NCBI RefSeq assembly: GCF_030867145.1
Contig: NC_134439.1
Coordinates: forward strand, 6,795,379 to 6,859,378
From: Opisthocomus hoazin
Lineage: Eukaryota; Chordata; Aves; Opisthocomiformes; Opisthocomidae
Reading direction: 5' to 3'
DNA: 64,000 nucleotides
This document shows positions 48,401-59,326 of the stretch, piece by piece; positions within the stretch are counted from its first letter, which is position 1, and every line of letters begins with the position of its first letter. The notes under the pieces were generated by a model. The model worked only from the letters and a program-made list of their open reading frames with translations, was not told the origin of the DNA and did no database searches. The position numbers and the translations under genes are program-made.

Positions 48401-51400
48401 GCCAGCTGTCTCCCAGGGGTTTAACGCTGCCTGGTTCAAACCTAAGCCATGCTGCTTTTGCACCCAGCCTGTGCTTGTGTCTCCCTCCCCTGCTGGGATC
48501 TCGTGCACCTCGTCCTTCTGTGTGGTGGGTGCTGGCAGGGGTGAGATGGTGTTTTTCATAGTCACGATGCTTTTAGCCTTGTGCAGCTTATTCTTGAGCT
48601 TGGCTACTAGTGCCTTTGCTAGAAAATAGAGTTTCCTTACCTCATTGTCACTGGTCCAGCCCATGTGCTGAATGCTGTGCAGCATCAGCATCAGCACCTT
48701 ACTGGGTTTGCCCTCCTGCCCGGATAGGTGCTGAGGGGAATATGAATTTGTTCTGGAACTGTGGTCATTCGGGTCACCGAGATCACTGTCAGTGCCGGTC
48801 AGGCTCAGGACAACTTCAGGCGTTGCGGTTTCATGGTCTCTGAGCGAAGGCTCCTTGGGCTTCAGGTTCAACACCGTGCTGGCGTTCAGCTTTCTGGATT
48901 TTACCGCTTCCGTTATTCCTCTTTGTGTCTCTGCCAGAGGATCTGTGCGAGCTGTAAAACACCAGGAGAGCAGATCAGTGACTCGGAGTCACGAGAACCT
49001 TTCTGCCAAAATACAGGGTCAAAGGTTTGCCCCGAGCAGCAGGCGCTCATCTTTCAGACAATGGAGTGTGTGAACTGAATGACGGATGTGTTACAGCCGG
49101 GAAAATCCTGTTAAATCAATCAGATTATCTCATCGGGCAGAACAGATAGATGTTTCTTTTCTGGTATCTCCCAGGGCTCTGTTTGGATCGGTGGGAAACG
49201 TCCTGGGGGAACGGGTTCGCTGTCGGAGCGTTTCCCACAGCTCGGTACAAGCCAGTGTTGAGTTGCTAAAATCACCACAAAGCCTTGAAACTAGGAGCGA
49301 GCCTGGAAAGCGGAACACCCAAAGACACGGCGTTTGCCCCTGCTCGGTTGTCCCAGCTAGCCCTTCTCCCTGCAGTCAGGAAAACCTGGGATACTTCACA
49401 TTAAAAGGCCTCCGGGTTGTTGTCTGCAACAATATGCAGTCAGCTCCCACCACCCAGGCCTAGAAGAAGTGGAAGACGTGAGGGTTCGACCCAGAGCGAT
49501 GCAAACAGCCCAGGCGAGCTCCTGCCCCGCCACGCAAAGGGCACGCGCTGAGTCTGCAGGGCCAGGAGAAGTCTTCACGAGTCCCACACCAAGGCTGCAA
49601 ACACCACCTTATCTCTAACCCTGCTCTGCAGATAGCTTAATGCCAGAGGCACGGTGACATGGTCAAGAATATTTACAGATTACAAAGGTATTTAGGCCTT
49701 TTTTTCCTGTTAAAATGATAGGAAATTGGACACACAAGTACCTTTGAGTATCTAGCCCTCAGTGGCTCAGCAGCCTGTTTTCGCTAGACTTGCTTAGGCT
49801 CTCTTCTCCACATCCAGTTTGAGAATGGGTTACTCGGGACCTTGGAAACCTGACTGTATCTGCATGAGTCCAGCTTCTCTCTGCTTTGATGAGGATGCTG
49901 TTTACCCCGTGCAAAGATCGAGCAGGACAGTGCGTCACCTGCGCTGCACAGGCTAACGAGAGAAGAGCGGTGGTTGGTGTTCACCTCATGCCCTGCAATG
50001 GACGTTGGGGTTACCATCCTCTCTGCTGCGCACGGGGAGCAGGGTGGCAGAGAGACCAGGCTATTTTCTGAGGTCACCCAGACCATTTTTGGAGCCTGTA
50101 TATCCCAGATCCTCTCCAACACACTGTGCATCACAGGAGGTTTCTGCAGAGCCTGCCTAGGGGCTTCCCTGCTTGGTTAGGGGTCTTGGGGTTTCCAGTG
50201 TGGGCAGCGGTTTCGAGGTGCAGCTCAGCATGTGCCACCTTGTCAGAGTGATGCAAACATTGCCGGACCCTTTGGCCGTGTCTACGCTGTGTCTGGGACC
50301 TCTCTCGCTGCTGAGCTGTGACTAGCCAAGGTCTGGTGGTGCTGGAAAGGCTCAGGAGGTTGGCAGGGGAAATCTGGGGGGCTTAAGAGCAGACGGGGCT
50401 TTCCAGTGCTTGGGAGTGGTGCTGGGCACGCATGATTTCCTTGGCTAGATGTGCTGTGTGGACTGGAAGCTCGTGTGTTTATTTAGCCCAGCGAGCTATT
50501 TCTTCTCAAGATAGTATTTGACACAGAAGATATGTACAATCACTAGTAACTTTTCAACCCTTGTTTTTTCCAAGGCATGTGCTCAAGGGGGAATTTCTGT
50601 GCCTGTGCCTCAGGGACCACAGTCAGAGGCCTCCCCGCTCTCACCTGAGCTGCCGGCACTGGCCTCAGGGCTGGTTTAAAGGCCTCGCATGGACAAAGCT
50701 CCTCTCAGCGAGCAGGGCAGAGTCTGCCCAGATTTTGTGTCCCTGGGGCTAGTCAGGAGCCATCGGGCTGGAGCGATGCCACTGGGGTGGCCAATGCTTC
50801 CTGGGAATCCCCACAAAACAGGGCCACAGAATCGTAGAAACACTAAGGCTGGAAAAGACCTCTAAGATCAAGTCCAACCATCAACCAACACCACCATGCC
50901 TGCTAAACCATGTCCCAAAGTGCCACGTCTATATGTTTTTTGAACACCTCCAGGGATGGGGACTCCACCCCTGCCCTGGGCAGCCTGGTCCAAGGCTTCA
51001 CAACTCTTTCAGTGAAGAAATTTTTCCGAATATCCAGTCTAAACCTCCCCTGAGCAACTTGAGGCCATTTCCTCTCTTCCTATCGCTGGTTACCTGGGAG
51101 AAGAGACCAACCCCCCCTCACTACACCCTCCTGTCAGGCAGTTGTAGAGAGCGACAAGGTCCCCCCTCAGCCTCCTCTTCTCCTGACTGACCAACCCCAG
51201 CTCCCTCAGCTGCTCCCTAAGCCATGCTACAGCATCTCCTAAACCCAGAGGGAAGTGGGCAGATTCGGTGTCTCCCTCCCGATCACGGGGAAGCCTACCG
51301 CACTGGGGAGCGCTGGCGGGGCACACGTTCTCGCAGTGGAACTTGGTGGTCCTGCACAGGGTTTCGCTGGTGTGTTTCTCCTGGCAGAAGCAGCAGGCCA

Positions 51401-54400
51401 GATCGGTGGGCAGTGTGCTAAAGAGAAGAGGCTACTGGAGAAAAACCCAGCATCTCAATCCACGTCTCCGAGTCCAGCTCAGGTAACACAAAGATAACGC
51501 ATCACGGTTTTGCTCAGATTTCTTCTACAGCTCTGGAAAAGCTCCCCTCACCTCCAGTCCCAATGGACAGGTATGTTCTCCTGATTTCTAAGAGAGGTTT
51601 CAAGTAGAAGATGGGCTTCTCCATTGGCATTGAGATGTTGATTTTACCTTTGAAAATGGAACTAGTCCCAAAATAATATTTGAACTGAAAAGCGTCCCAC
51701 CTTGATTTAAAACTTCCCTTTGAAAAAGCTGGAAACTGGCATCTAAAAGGTGAAATTCTGCTCCTTAGCAGGTGAGCTTGGGAGGCTCTCGAAAGTAAAT
51801 AGCAAACGTGAGGCTTACAGGGGTTATTCTGGTTTGTTTCCCAGGAAGACCCCTTGTTTCAGCAGTTACAGTCTGCTGGCGGCTGGGACCCAGGCCCTGC
51901 ATACTCACAGCGTTTCCAAGCGCGCTGTTGTCAGGAGGAGCGTGAGCAATGTCTGCTGAGCCACTTGTGTCGCACCCAGGTCTCTGAAAAGATTCGAAAA
52001 ACTGCATTAAATTTTCAGGCATCTTTACCAGAACTCTGCTCTGGAACAAGACCAGGTGCCTGATGGTTGCGGTGGTGGAATCCACTTGTGCCTAATCCAA
52101 TAGAAATGATTCAAAACTGTATCGTCTTTCTGCTTTGACCCGTTCCGAACCTCGGGGTCTGAATCAAGAGGGGATCCTGCAGATCTCGTGGGAGACGAAT
52201 GCAAACAGAAAGGATTCCCTGGCTCAAAACCCTCCTCCTGCTCTCCCATGAATGCAGCTCCAGTCCTTCAATGGAGAGGATGAATCCACTGTGACCTTGG
52301 AAAGAGAGATTGATTATACCAGCGAAAAGAGAAAACGTGCCGAGCAGAAAGCAAAGGGTATCTGTGGGACAGCGGGGCTGCGAGCAGGAAGGACCTCTGC
52401 AAAAAGCCTGGACCTGTTCCTCCCGGAGGAGTCACACGGCTGCGAGCAGGAGCCATAGGATGCTGTGAATCGAGATCAGCACAGGGTATCACCTGCCCTG
52501 AGCTGTGTCACGGCAGTGGGGTGGGGATGTGGGGTGGGCAGGAGCCCCAGGCTGCTGGCATGGGCGCCCCAGGGACCGGGAGCTGCTGGATCCCCCCTTC
52601 GCAGCGCTCAGCAGGAGTGGGGGCATCCCCAGACCCTTCAGGCCACTCCATGGCCCCAGACCTGGACAGCCTCTAGTTTTTTAAAGTTTGTGTCCCAGTT
52701 CCTTGGTTGCTTTGAAGCTGGGGACGCACCAGAACTGCTTGGCCTTTGCCTTGCTCTGCCGGTGCCGGGGTTATTTGCGCCTCTGGCAGAATAAGGCTGG
52801 GAGAAGAGCGAGATCTGCTGCTGTATCTCTGCTTTCCTGACAAGAGGGCACTCGAGGGAGACAAAGATCTATATTAATCTGGTAAAAATGAGTCAATGCT
52901 TACAGATATTTGACTGAAGGCAGCTTGAAGAACGATGTGTCAGCAATAACGGACAGGGGGTTATGGCTCAGGATCCTGAAAAAAACAACACAGCACTGTG
53001 AGTGGGTGACAGGAAGGACGTGAGCTGTGTGGGTAGGGGTACGTGGGGATGCCCTGACCACGTGTGCTCTTACGGACATAGACCCACGAGCCTGGAAAGC
53101 CAAGAGCAGCTGGCCCTGTGCAGCAGGCACTGGAAACATGGGAGAAGGTGAAAACACTTACTGTAAAGTCAAAAACCCCCAGTGGTTCCTGAATCAAACA
53201 GAGCTAAATCAAAGTGAATTTCCACGAGATGATTGCAAAGTATTTCTGTGACCAAGGAGTTTTTCCTCTTTGCCAGGCTTCTCATTTCTACCCTCTGAAT
53301 ATCAGAGAGGCCCGAAGAGAGTTGTGCCTGTTGGATCTGATGCAGAATTACCCTGCAGTCCCCTTTCCAGTCTCCTCTCTACTGTGCGAGTGGTGTAAAG
53401 AGATTTAGGGTGGGTAAGGATCCAGCTGACTTTTATGGATGGCAGATGTGAATTTGGCTGAACGATTTTTACTCAAAGCTCCCCGAAGGATTTCCTTTCA
53501 AGTGGAGAACAAACATAGGAAATTTCAGCCTGAAGATAAAAAATTGGCTCAGTGCTACGTGTGTGAGGAAGGGCCTGGATGAAGGCTAGAGGCAGGAACA
53601 GATGCTGATGGGCTGATTCACAAAACACATCAGGTCCTGATTATCTCCAGCTAAAAGAGCAAAAGCCCAGAAGTGCTTCTTCTGGAAAACACAACATCTC
53701 TTTCTTTCCTCCTCAGCTCACACCTTCTCTTTGCTTCCCTCCACCAGGACTTTGATGTTATTTTGGAGTCTTACCTTCCATATTTTCTTACATTTCCACT
53801 GTCCAGAAACTTTTACTGCATTACTGCATCCAGCCTGGCACGGCTGTGGCCTGCTCCTATGGGAACTGTCAATCGTAATTTATTCTCCCACCTTACTTGG
53901 TGCATCATGTGAGAAGTATTGCACTTTTCAGGAGAGCAGGGAGACTGGCCATTCCCTTATGTGTATGGACCCTTGGTGGGCAAAAAACCCGGCTTCTCAC
54001 TTAATTCAGGTCCAGATTGAAACGGTGATCCTGTCCCTGGTAGGGCTTCATGATAGAACTGCCTATGGATTAAGTCATGTTTTCTCATGACACCAAAAGA
54101 ACAAAGTTTCCTTTGTGTGGATGTTTTTGAGACCCTTTACTTTTAAACGCAAATGCACAAAGTGAAATTTCTGCCTAGAAATCCGGGTCACATCCCGTAC
54201 CCCGCATCACCCTGCCTTCCCGCAGCATTTCTTTCTTATCTGTTCCCCCTGGGCTCCCACCACTCCTGTGTGAACCTGATGCTGGTTCAGGGAAGCCATA
54301 GAGAAGATAAGCAGGCCAGGAGAATGTGGCTTGCAGGCTGCAGAGTCCCGACGGACCCTGGATGACATCTCTAGCAGGGTTCCGCTCTTTACGGAGAGCA

Positions 54401-57400
54401 AATCTGCTCTTCCCCGCTGTCACTGTGGAGTCCTGCTCTGACCTGCCTTTAGACCTTGTCACACTTACAGCTTCTGTAAGAACTGCATCCCGTGCCACGC
54501 CTGGAAAGTGCCGTCACGGATCTGCGTGATGAGATTCCCACCAAGGTTTCTGGGGAAGAAGAAGATCACAGAAATGAATTGGACCTGTGCTACAGGAAGC
54601 TGGAGCAAAGCAGTATTGATTGGTAGGAAATATGCAAATCCAAGGTAGAATAGGGAGGAAACTGCTGCTTTCTCGATTTTTTTTGAACCTGTCAAGGAGA
54701 GGAAATGAAGTGCACATGTGCTTAATCTATTTCTGTTCCAGGATGCAGCAAGCCTTCAAGAAATGGCTTCTATTATGGCTGCGTTTGGACGACCACGCTG
54801 TGATCTCTCATCCTGCTGTGGGTCATCCAGCCATCTGCATTGATCTCTTCAGCTCCGTCACTCTTTCAGCAGGAGAAATTTAGTCATAGTTCTAAAAATA
54901 ACAGGAACGTCTTCTAGCACAAAAAGGGTGATAAATGCAAACAGACTTCAGTAAATACACTAGAAAGAAACTTTTATAACTCACATAAGCTGCAAAAAGG
55001 GAAGTGGCTCAAAAGCATGTTCCTCGATCGACGGGATTTTGTTGCAAGATAAATCCCTGTTAAAATTAGAACACAAAATGTTAATTACATTTGCACGGTC
55101 ATGTTTACTTTCTCTTGCTTTGACACTGGCAGCATCTATGTTACACGGCTCTGATTTCACGCGGTGTTTATATCTGCTATTAGCTTGCAGTGGTGTGTAA
55201 CCTGTGATAACCCTCCTGACCAAGGTGGCTTTCATCTCAGTGATTTTTTTCTAGCTCTGATCCCACCAGAATTATTTTAAGGCTTGATTTCCCTCTCTGG
55301 TAACTGAAAAGATTCTTTAGGCAGGCACAGTTTAGCAGCTGAGGAAGCATTTGCGTGGCCCATACCGATTTGTGACCCTCTGGATGCGCCAGAGAGATGC
55401 ATCCCACCTTCCCTGGGTGCCATCAGTGCTTTGCTTGCTGAAGTCAGCCAGGAAAGCCTGAGCAGAACCTCTTGTCTGAGGGCTCAGGGATGGGCTGGTA
55501 CCCACACGTGTGAGGAAAATGGTTATTTTCCTCTTAATCCCTTTTTGGTGAAAAAGTCATGTTAAAGGGATCCTATGAAAGATGCAAAAGGAAGATCACG
55601 GAAGTCTGGAAAGGGCAGAATGAAGGGGTAACCCAAAGTCCTCTTCCCTGTACAGCTCTGCTGTGAGATGCGTGTAGACACCCAGCCGCTGCGGGATTCA
55701 CCTGACCCGGCTTTAGAAGCCAAAGGGTTCATTGGCTCAGCCTGAATTCGCTGCCCGGGCTTGTTCTGTGGTGAACAGCAAGAGAGAAATGTTCCTGGGG
55801 AGTGATTCATCCCCTCCTCAGACAGGTTCCCAAGATGGCTTGGGTGAATGGGAAGTGCCTGTTCCTCTCCGTGGAAAATGAAGAGACCCTGAACAACCAG
55901 CTTAATCCTGGGCAATTATTAGGCATCTGAAATTAGAGGAGATGAATGCACAAGGTCTCTTCTGTAGGAGATGGCCGTGCTACTGGAGAGGGTGTTCAGG
56001 GAGCGACTGCAGCTCTCGCCTGCGGGCTCTGGACCTCCCAGGGAGGCTGCCGGGCGGTGGGAGGAAGGTCTTCACACGCGCAATCTCAGAAGCGCTTTGG
56101 AGAGCTCAGTCTGCAGCCCCGTGGAAGCGGAGTGTGGCTGGAAGCCTGTTTCTTCCCAACCTGACTCATTTAGCCTGCAACCCACATCCTGCAGAACATG
56201 CTTTCTGCTTTGAAGTTCTTGGATCCTTCTTTTCTACGATGTAGGGCACACATACCTGCTAAAAAGACGCGGGGAGGGGGAGCTTGTGTGGGCAGTGGGC
56301 CCCAGCACTGGCACTACCTTGTTTTCCACCATTCCCCAGCATGGAGACAAGGCTTAGATGCAGCCCTAGGGCTGGCTCCCCGCAGGGGAGCTCCAGAAGG
56401 GCCAAGACCACCCTGGACTTGGCTCTTTCCACACCAACGTGCATACTAGAAAATACAAACCCTCCCTTTTTGTGGGAAAAACGCGAGCGTGTAAGGGCCA
56501 CATTCAGTAAATGACACTACAAATGCAGACGGCTGTGGAGCTGAGACACTTGCTGTGATCTATGAATAGGAGCAACGGAGGGGATTTTGGGACGCCTCGT
56601 TGTGTCCTCATTTCAGCTACTCTGATAACAGAGGAGTGGGACCCAAACCATGACCCTCACGAGCGAATTCCGTACCAGGGCTACCCTTGCTGTCAGCTTT
56701 TTCACACGAGCAGTATTTTTATCTTTGCCGTGAGGTTTGTGCTGAGAAGTGACTGTACCCATGTCTCCTCTGAGGCTCAGGTAGTCTGGGCACTGGGCAC
56801 TAAAGCTCCGAGCCTCCACCGTGGGATTTATTTCTGCCTCTCAGGCTTTGAGATAAGAAAAGCAAACGTGATGGCAGCCAAGCAGAGAACAGACAACAGG
56901 GCAGGATTTTGTCGTTCTTACTTCACACTTCCTTTGCCTGCACCGCACAGGAAACCCTAAAATACGTGCAAAACTGAACTTGAAGGAGAAAAAAACCCGA
57001 ATGCTCCTCTGCTCCCTTCCAGTGTTAGAGACAGAGCGCTTGTTGCAGTTCCAGATGACACTGTGTGGACGCAGACGCACATTTGTTTCTCCTCCAAGAA
57101 GAGTGAGGACTCAGCTGGATACGGCCCTGAGCAACCTCACTGTTTTTTTTGTAGCAAACGCCCCTGTGCTAGCTCTGAGGTTATCCCTGCTCGGAGCAGC
57201 AGGTTGAAGTAGAGACCTGCCAAGCGCAGTCTGTCTGGGATTTTAGCAGAGGAAGGGGTAGTGCAGGCTTCTCTTTCCACCTGGGATGGCCACTGGAGAG
57301 GCTGTCCCAAGAGCCAGCAGCCATCTGAGGCTCCGTCCTCACCCCAGGGGAGGTCTGTCCACCCAAACCCTAGCAGAAGCAAAGCCTGCAGGGGTTTTGC

Positions 57401-58130
57401 CTTGCTCTAGGTGGTTCTCAGATTGCCAGAGGCAATCTCCCAGGGCGTGGGAGGTCACTGTTAGCTTGGGGCTGACCACAGGTCAGCCAGTGTCTGTGCA
57501 AAGGGCAGAAGCCTCCTCCTCTTGGTTCGATTTGGGGAAACGAAAGCTGCACCGTTCCCCGATGGGAATCCTCCCACCAGGTCCCACGGCAGCACCGAGC
57601 TGCCTGGCTCTGCTCTGGCTGCAGCTTGAAACCAAGGAGGAACACAGCACGCTGGCACGGGGCCGGGCCGAGAAGCAGGGCTGGAGGAGGGTGAGGGGAT
57701 GGTATCTTATAAATGTCTATAAATATCTGCAGGGTGGGTGTCAGGACGACGGGGCCAGACTCTTTCCAGTGGTGCCCAGCGACAGGACAAGGGGCAACGG
57801 GCACAAACTGAAGCAGAGGAAGCTCCAGCTGAACATGAGGAAGAACTTCTTCCCTCTGAGGGTGACGGAGCCCTGGCCCAGGCTGCCCAGGGAGGCTGTG
57901 GAGTCTCCTTCTCTGGAGATATTCCAGCCCTGCCTGGACGCGGTGCTGTGCAGCCTGCTCTGGGTGACCCTGCTTGGGCAGGGGGTTGGGCTGGGTGACC
58001 CCCAGAGGGCCCTGCCAACCCCTGCCATGCTGGGATTCTGTGATTCTGTGATACCTACAGGTGCTTCAGCAGGAGCAGCCCCTCCAGCGAACGCCTCCAC
58101 ACTGCCCGCAGATCGTTGGCCTGCAGGAGC
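44936..58130 (-). CDS. LRRC37-like leucine-rich repeat membrane protein (5' end not found)
   Basis: Exons supported by homology: 58059-58130, 54985-55056, 54469-54549 and 52904-52975 (leucine-rich repeats); 51299-51417 (cysteine cap); 47848-48951 (long linker); 47519-47760; 47323-47416 (transmembrane); 45502-45562 and 44936-45406 (cytoplasmic). The spliced repeats read [37 protein letters not shown] and [13 protein letters not shown], matching mammalian LRRC37A/B closely, including its [13 protein letters not shown]. Mammalian LRRC37 genes lie beside PLEKHM1, as here. The family is type I membrane proteins of unclear role, mostly testis-expressed. Exon 52029-52091 is doubtful in frame, the transmembrane exon has a frame problem, and one small exon must be missing between 47323 and 45562. 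The gene may be decaying or the assembly may hold an error. Confidence 0.82.
45155..45206. repeat. (AAT)n(AAC)n microsatellite
   Basis: About seven AAT units followed by AAC/AAT/AAG triplets. It lies within the apparent coding frame of the LRRC37-like last exon on the minus strand, where it specifies Ile and Val codons. Confidence 0.95.
45502..45562 (-). CDS. LRRC37-like juxtamembrane cytoplasmic exon
   Basis: After TTTTTTCCCAG the exon encodes [20 protein letters not shown] and ends GAG-GTAAGG. LRRC37 proteins have a like basic motif (FRFLPWRR) after the membrane span. It begins in phase 2 (one base completes a codon), so it cannot follow exon 47323-47416 directly. Confidence 0.75.
45563..47322. 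other. LRRC37-like intron(s)
   Basis: Intron sequence. One small exon that restores phase should lie here but could not be picked out. No transposon recognised. Confidence 0.45.
47323..47416 (-). CDS. LRRC37-like transmembrane exon with apparent one-base shift
   Basis: After CTTTTCTCCCAG the exon reads [20 protein letters not shown] then IM. In this frame it ends at TGA just before the GTAAGC donor. One base out of step, the end reads LISVICFIE, which matches the LRRC37 membrane end (IIIFCLIE). The two halves join into a good 20-residue membrane helix only if the frame changes by one base. This suggests a one-base insertion in the host gene or an assembly error. Confidence 0.6.
47519..47760 (-). 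CDS. LRRC37-like conserved pre-membrane exon
   Basis: Encodes (D)[18 protein letters not shown] then [18 protein letters not shown] and ends NPAGK before GTAGGA. It aligns with LRRC37 [20 protein letters not shown] and LRTGLLMKLLSE. The upstream intron is only 87 bases (47761-47847), and the phase (G plus AC) joins LNKP to DEALR. Confidence 0.85.
47848..48951 (-). CDS. LRRC37-like long linker exon
   Basis: A 1104-base exon opened by TGTTTTACAG. It encodes [20 protein letters not shown], then [39 protein letters not shown], and [20 protein letters not shown]. These match LRRC37 blocks with the same order (VISALSYILPYFSA.. and TIFVLEDANARVR-like). It is otherwise Ser/Pro/His-rich and probably disordered and extracellular. 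The frame is fully open. Confidence 0.85.
48952..51298. other. LRRC37-like intron
   Basis: No exon recognised. It contains the CR1 copy at 50826-51222. The donor of the cysteine exon is at 51298. Confidence 0.5.
50826..51222 (-). mobile_element. CR1 LINE 3' fragment
   Basis: On the plus strand it reads CAGAATCGTAGAAACACTAA, AGACCTCTAAGATCAAGTCC, GGGCAGCCTGGTCCAAGGCT and CAGCCTCCTCTTCTCC, so the element runs on the minus strand with its 3' end at 50826. Its near edge is about 80 bases from exon 51299-51417. Confidence 0.92.
51299..51417 (-). CDS. LRRC37-like cysteine-rich cap exon
   Basis: Encodes [20 protein letters not shown], then [12 protein letters not shown] and APQC, aligned with LRRC37 [20 protein letters not shown] / CKTVKLHCNTAC. 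All six framework cysteines are kept. It resembles an LRR C-terminal cap. Confidence 0.9.
52029..52091 (-). CDS. Doubtful LRRC37-like exon ([14 protein letters not shown])
   Basis: One frame reads [20 protein letters not shown], similar to the LRRC37 stretch GTTQVSLTTLESILMMTLEL. The splice phases on both sides would select a different frame ([11 protein letters not shown]). At 63 bases it keeps the overall phase. So it is either a decaying exon or the exact boundaries differ from those drawn. Confidence 0.4.
52904..52975 (-). CDS. LRRC37-like leucine-rich repeat exon
   Basis: A 72-base exon encoding [20 protein letters not shown] then VKYL, matching LRRC37 [20 protein letters not shown]. 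It is flanked by TTTTTTCAG and GTAAGC in the phase shared by all the repeat exons. Confidence 0.92.
52976..54468. other. LRRC37-like intron
   Basis: Intron without recognised repeats or exons. Confidence 0.5.
54469..54549 (-). CDS. LRRC37-like leucine-rich repeat exon
   Basis: An 81-base exon encoding [20 protein letters not shown] then MQFLQKL. The [10 protein letters not shown] block is a hallmark of the LRRC37 family. Flanked by CTTCCCCAG and GTAAGT. Confidence 0.95.
54985..55056 (-). CDS. LRRC37-like leucine-rich repeat exon
   Basis: A 72-base exon encoding [20 protein letters not shown] then LQL, nearly identical to LRRC37 [20 protein letters not shown]. Flanked by ATTTTAACAG and GTGAGT. 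Confidence 0.95.
55057..57689. other. LRRC37-like intron
   Basis: About 2.6 kb with no further leucine-rich exon. The phase of exon 58059-58130 joins straight to 54985-55056 (CT plus G gives Leu), so no exon is expected here. No repeat was recognised before the CR1. Confidence 0.55.
57690..58050 (+). mobile_element. CR1 LINE 3' fragment abutting a splice donor
   Basis: Contains GGTGCCCAGCGACAGGACAA, AAGAACTTCTTCCCTCTGAG and AGGCTGCCCAGGGAGGCTGT, and ends GGGATTCTGTGATTCTGTG at 58050. The LRR exon 58059-58130 has its donor at 58058-58057, so only about eight intron bases remain before the CR1 end. It is antisense to the gene. Confidence 0.94.
58059..58130 (-). CDS. LRRC37-like leucine-rich repeat exon, most 5' found
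   Basis: A 72-base exon encoding [20 protein letters not shown] then LKHL, similar to LRRC37 ILSENYLTELHKDSFEGLLS. The acceptor is CTCATTGCAG and the donor GTAGGT. Further 5' exons were not recognised before the next gene's last exon at 59327. Confidence 0.85.
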
Positions 58131-59326
58131 CTGCAATGAGACAAATGGACGTTCACCGCTCCGCCAGCTGCTCTCCGGGAGGAAACGGGGTTTTCAGGGG
58201 GAATCTCCTGTGGTTTCGGGCCTCCCCGCCAGCAGCAGATAGAACATAAAATAAATACAGCCCCCGTCCCAGAGCTCGCTGCGGTGGAGGATGCCGTTCC
58301 CTCCCTGCTGTGTTATCCCCCGGGAAGCGCTCCGGATTCCTTCCTTCGTGGATTTCTCCACATTCGTCATCCAGCCGCTGGACCCTGTTTCACCTTCGCC
58401 TTCCCGGTTAAAAAGCTCACCGGTGATCAGGCGTTGAATCACCCCTTTCCTCAATTTTTTTGTTAAATTGAAGAGGCCATGCTCCTCTCGTTTCAAGAGG
58501 GATCTCAGATCACTCCTGTGGCTCCTGCCTGCGCTCTCCCATTTTTCAATCAGCTTTTTTTCCACAGACAGTGGTCAAAAAAACCTGAGCGTGGGTCTGT
58601 TACCAAACCAGCATCCCCACCCCCACCATCCCCTCGTGATCTGGGGAGCCTGACGCCCCTTCCTGTTGCTTGTGCTGCCTCTGAGGTTCACTCACCACAC
58701 AGAGTTACAAGATTTGGCTTACTTGAATGAAAAACCTGTTAAAAAGCATCTTTGCTTCACATCGTGACAACGTCCCAACTACTTGTCATTGGGGCTCAAC
58801 CCATGCAGCACACGTGGTTCAACACGTTATGCCAGGACTTCGGCTTCTTTCTCCTACGAGAAATTTCACTCGGAGAAGTATTTTCTCTGTGCCTGTGCGG
58901 GCGTGTGTCGGGACCACAGCTACTCCTGCTGGTAAGGTGTCTCCTCCTGCCGTCGCCGGCTTCCTCCTGCACATCAGAGCAAACCTGAGCTGTCGGCTCT
59001 GGCGGGCTGGGCTCGTTCCTTTTATTTTTCCAGAAGTGCTACGCACATCTGTTACGCTGTCTAAATAATAATGGTGCCGCTAAGCTGGCTTCCATATACA
59101 GCTGACCTGGAGAAGTCGACAGGAAAACACTTCCTCTCCAAAACCAGCATATATTTTTGGGCTTAAATTTAGCAACACTCGGTTCATTGCCCATTTCTTT
59201 CGCTGTTACGTATTTAGAGACAAAGAAAACACTGGATCTGACGCACACGTCACTTCACAGCGTTAGGCTTTCATTCCTCATCAAACGCTGCACAACTTTT
59301 GGAAACGACGTGAAGACGGCGCCGCG
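58131..59326. other. Gap between the LRRC37-like exons and the next gene
   Basis: No convincing exon. A 123-codon minus-strand open frame (58194-58565) lacks a family signature. The missing N-terminal LRRC37 exons would be expected here if the gene were whole. Confidence 0.45.

Noticed and set aside
51765-52028. Extension of the frame [16 protein letters not shown].. past the donor at 52028
   Set aside because: It resembles a piece of LRRC37 only loosely and sits on the wrong side of the cysteine-cap exon for that piece.
58194-58565. 123-codon minus-strand open frame between the LRRC37-like gene and the next gene
   Set aside because: No family signature, no matching splice sites, and ordinary length for chance.
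59039-59160. Possible earlier LRR exon (..CIWKPA..) upstream of the LRRC37-like exons
   Set aside because: It has an acceptor-like CTTCTCCAG and a short WKP word, but an early stop and no leucine pattern.
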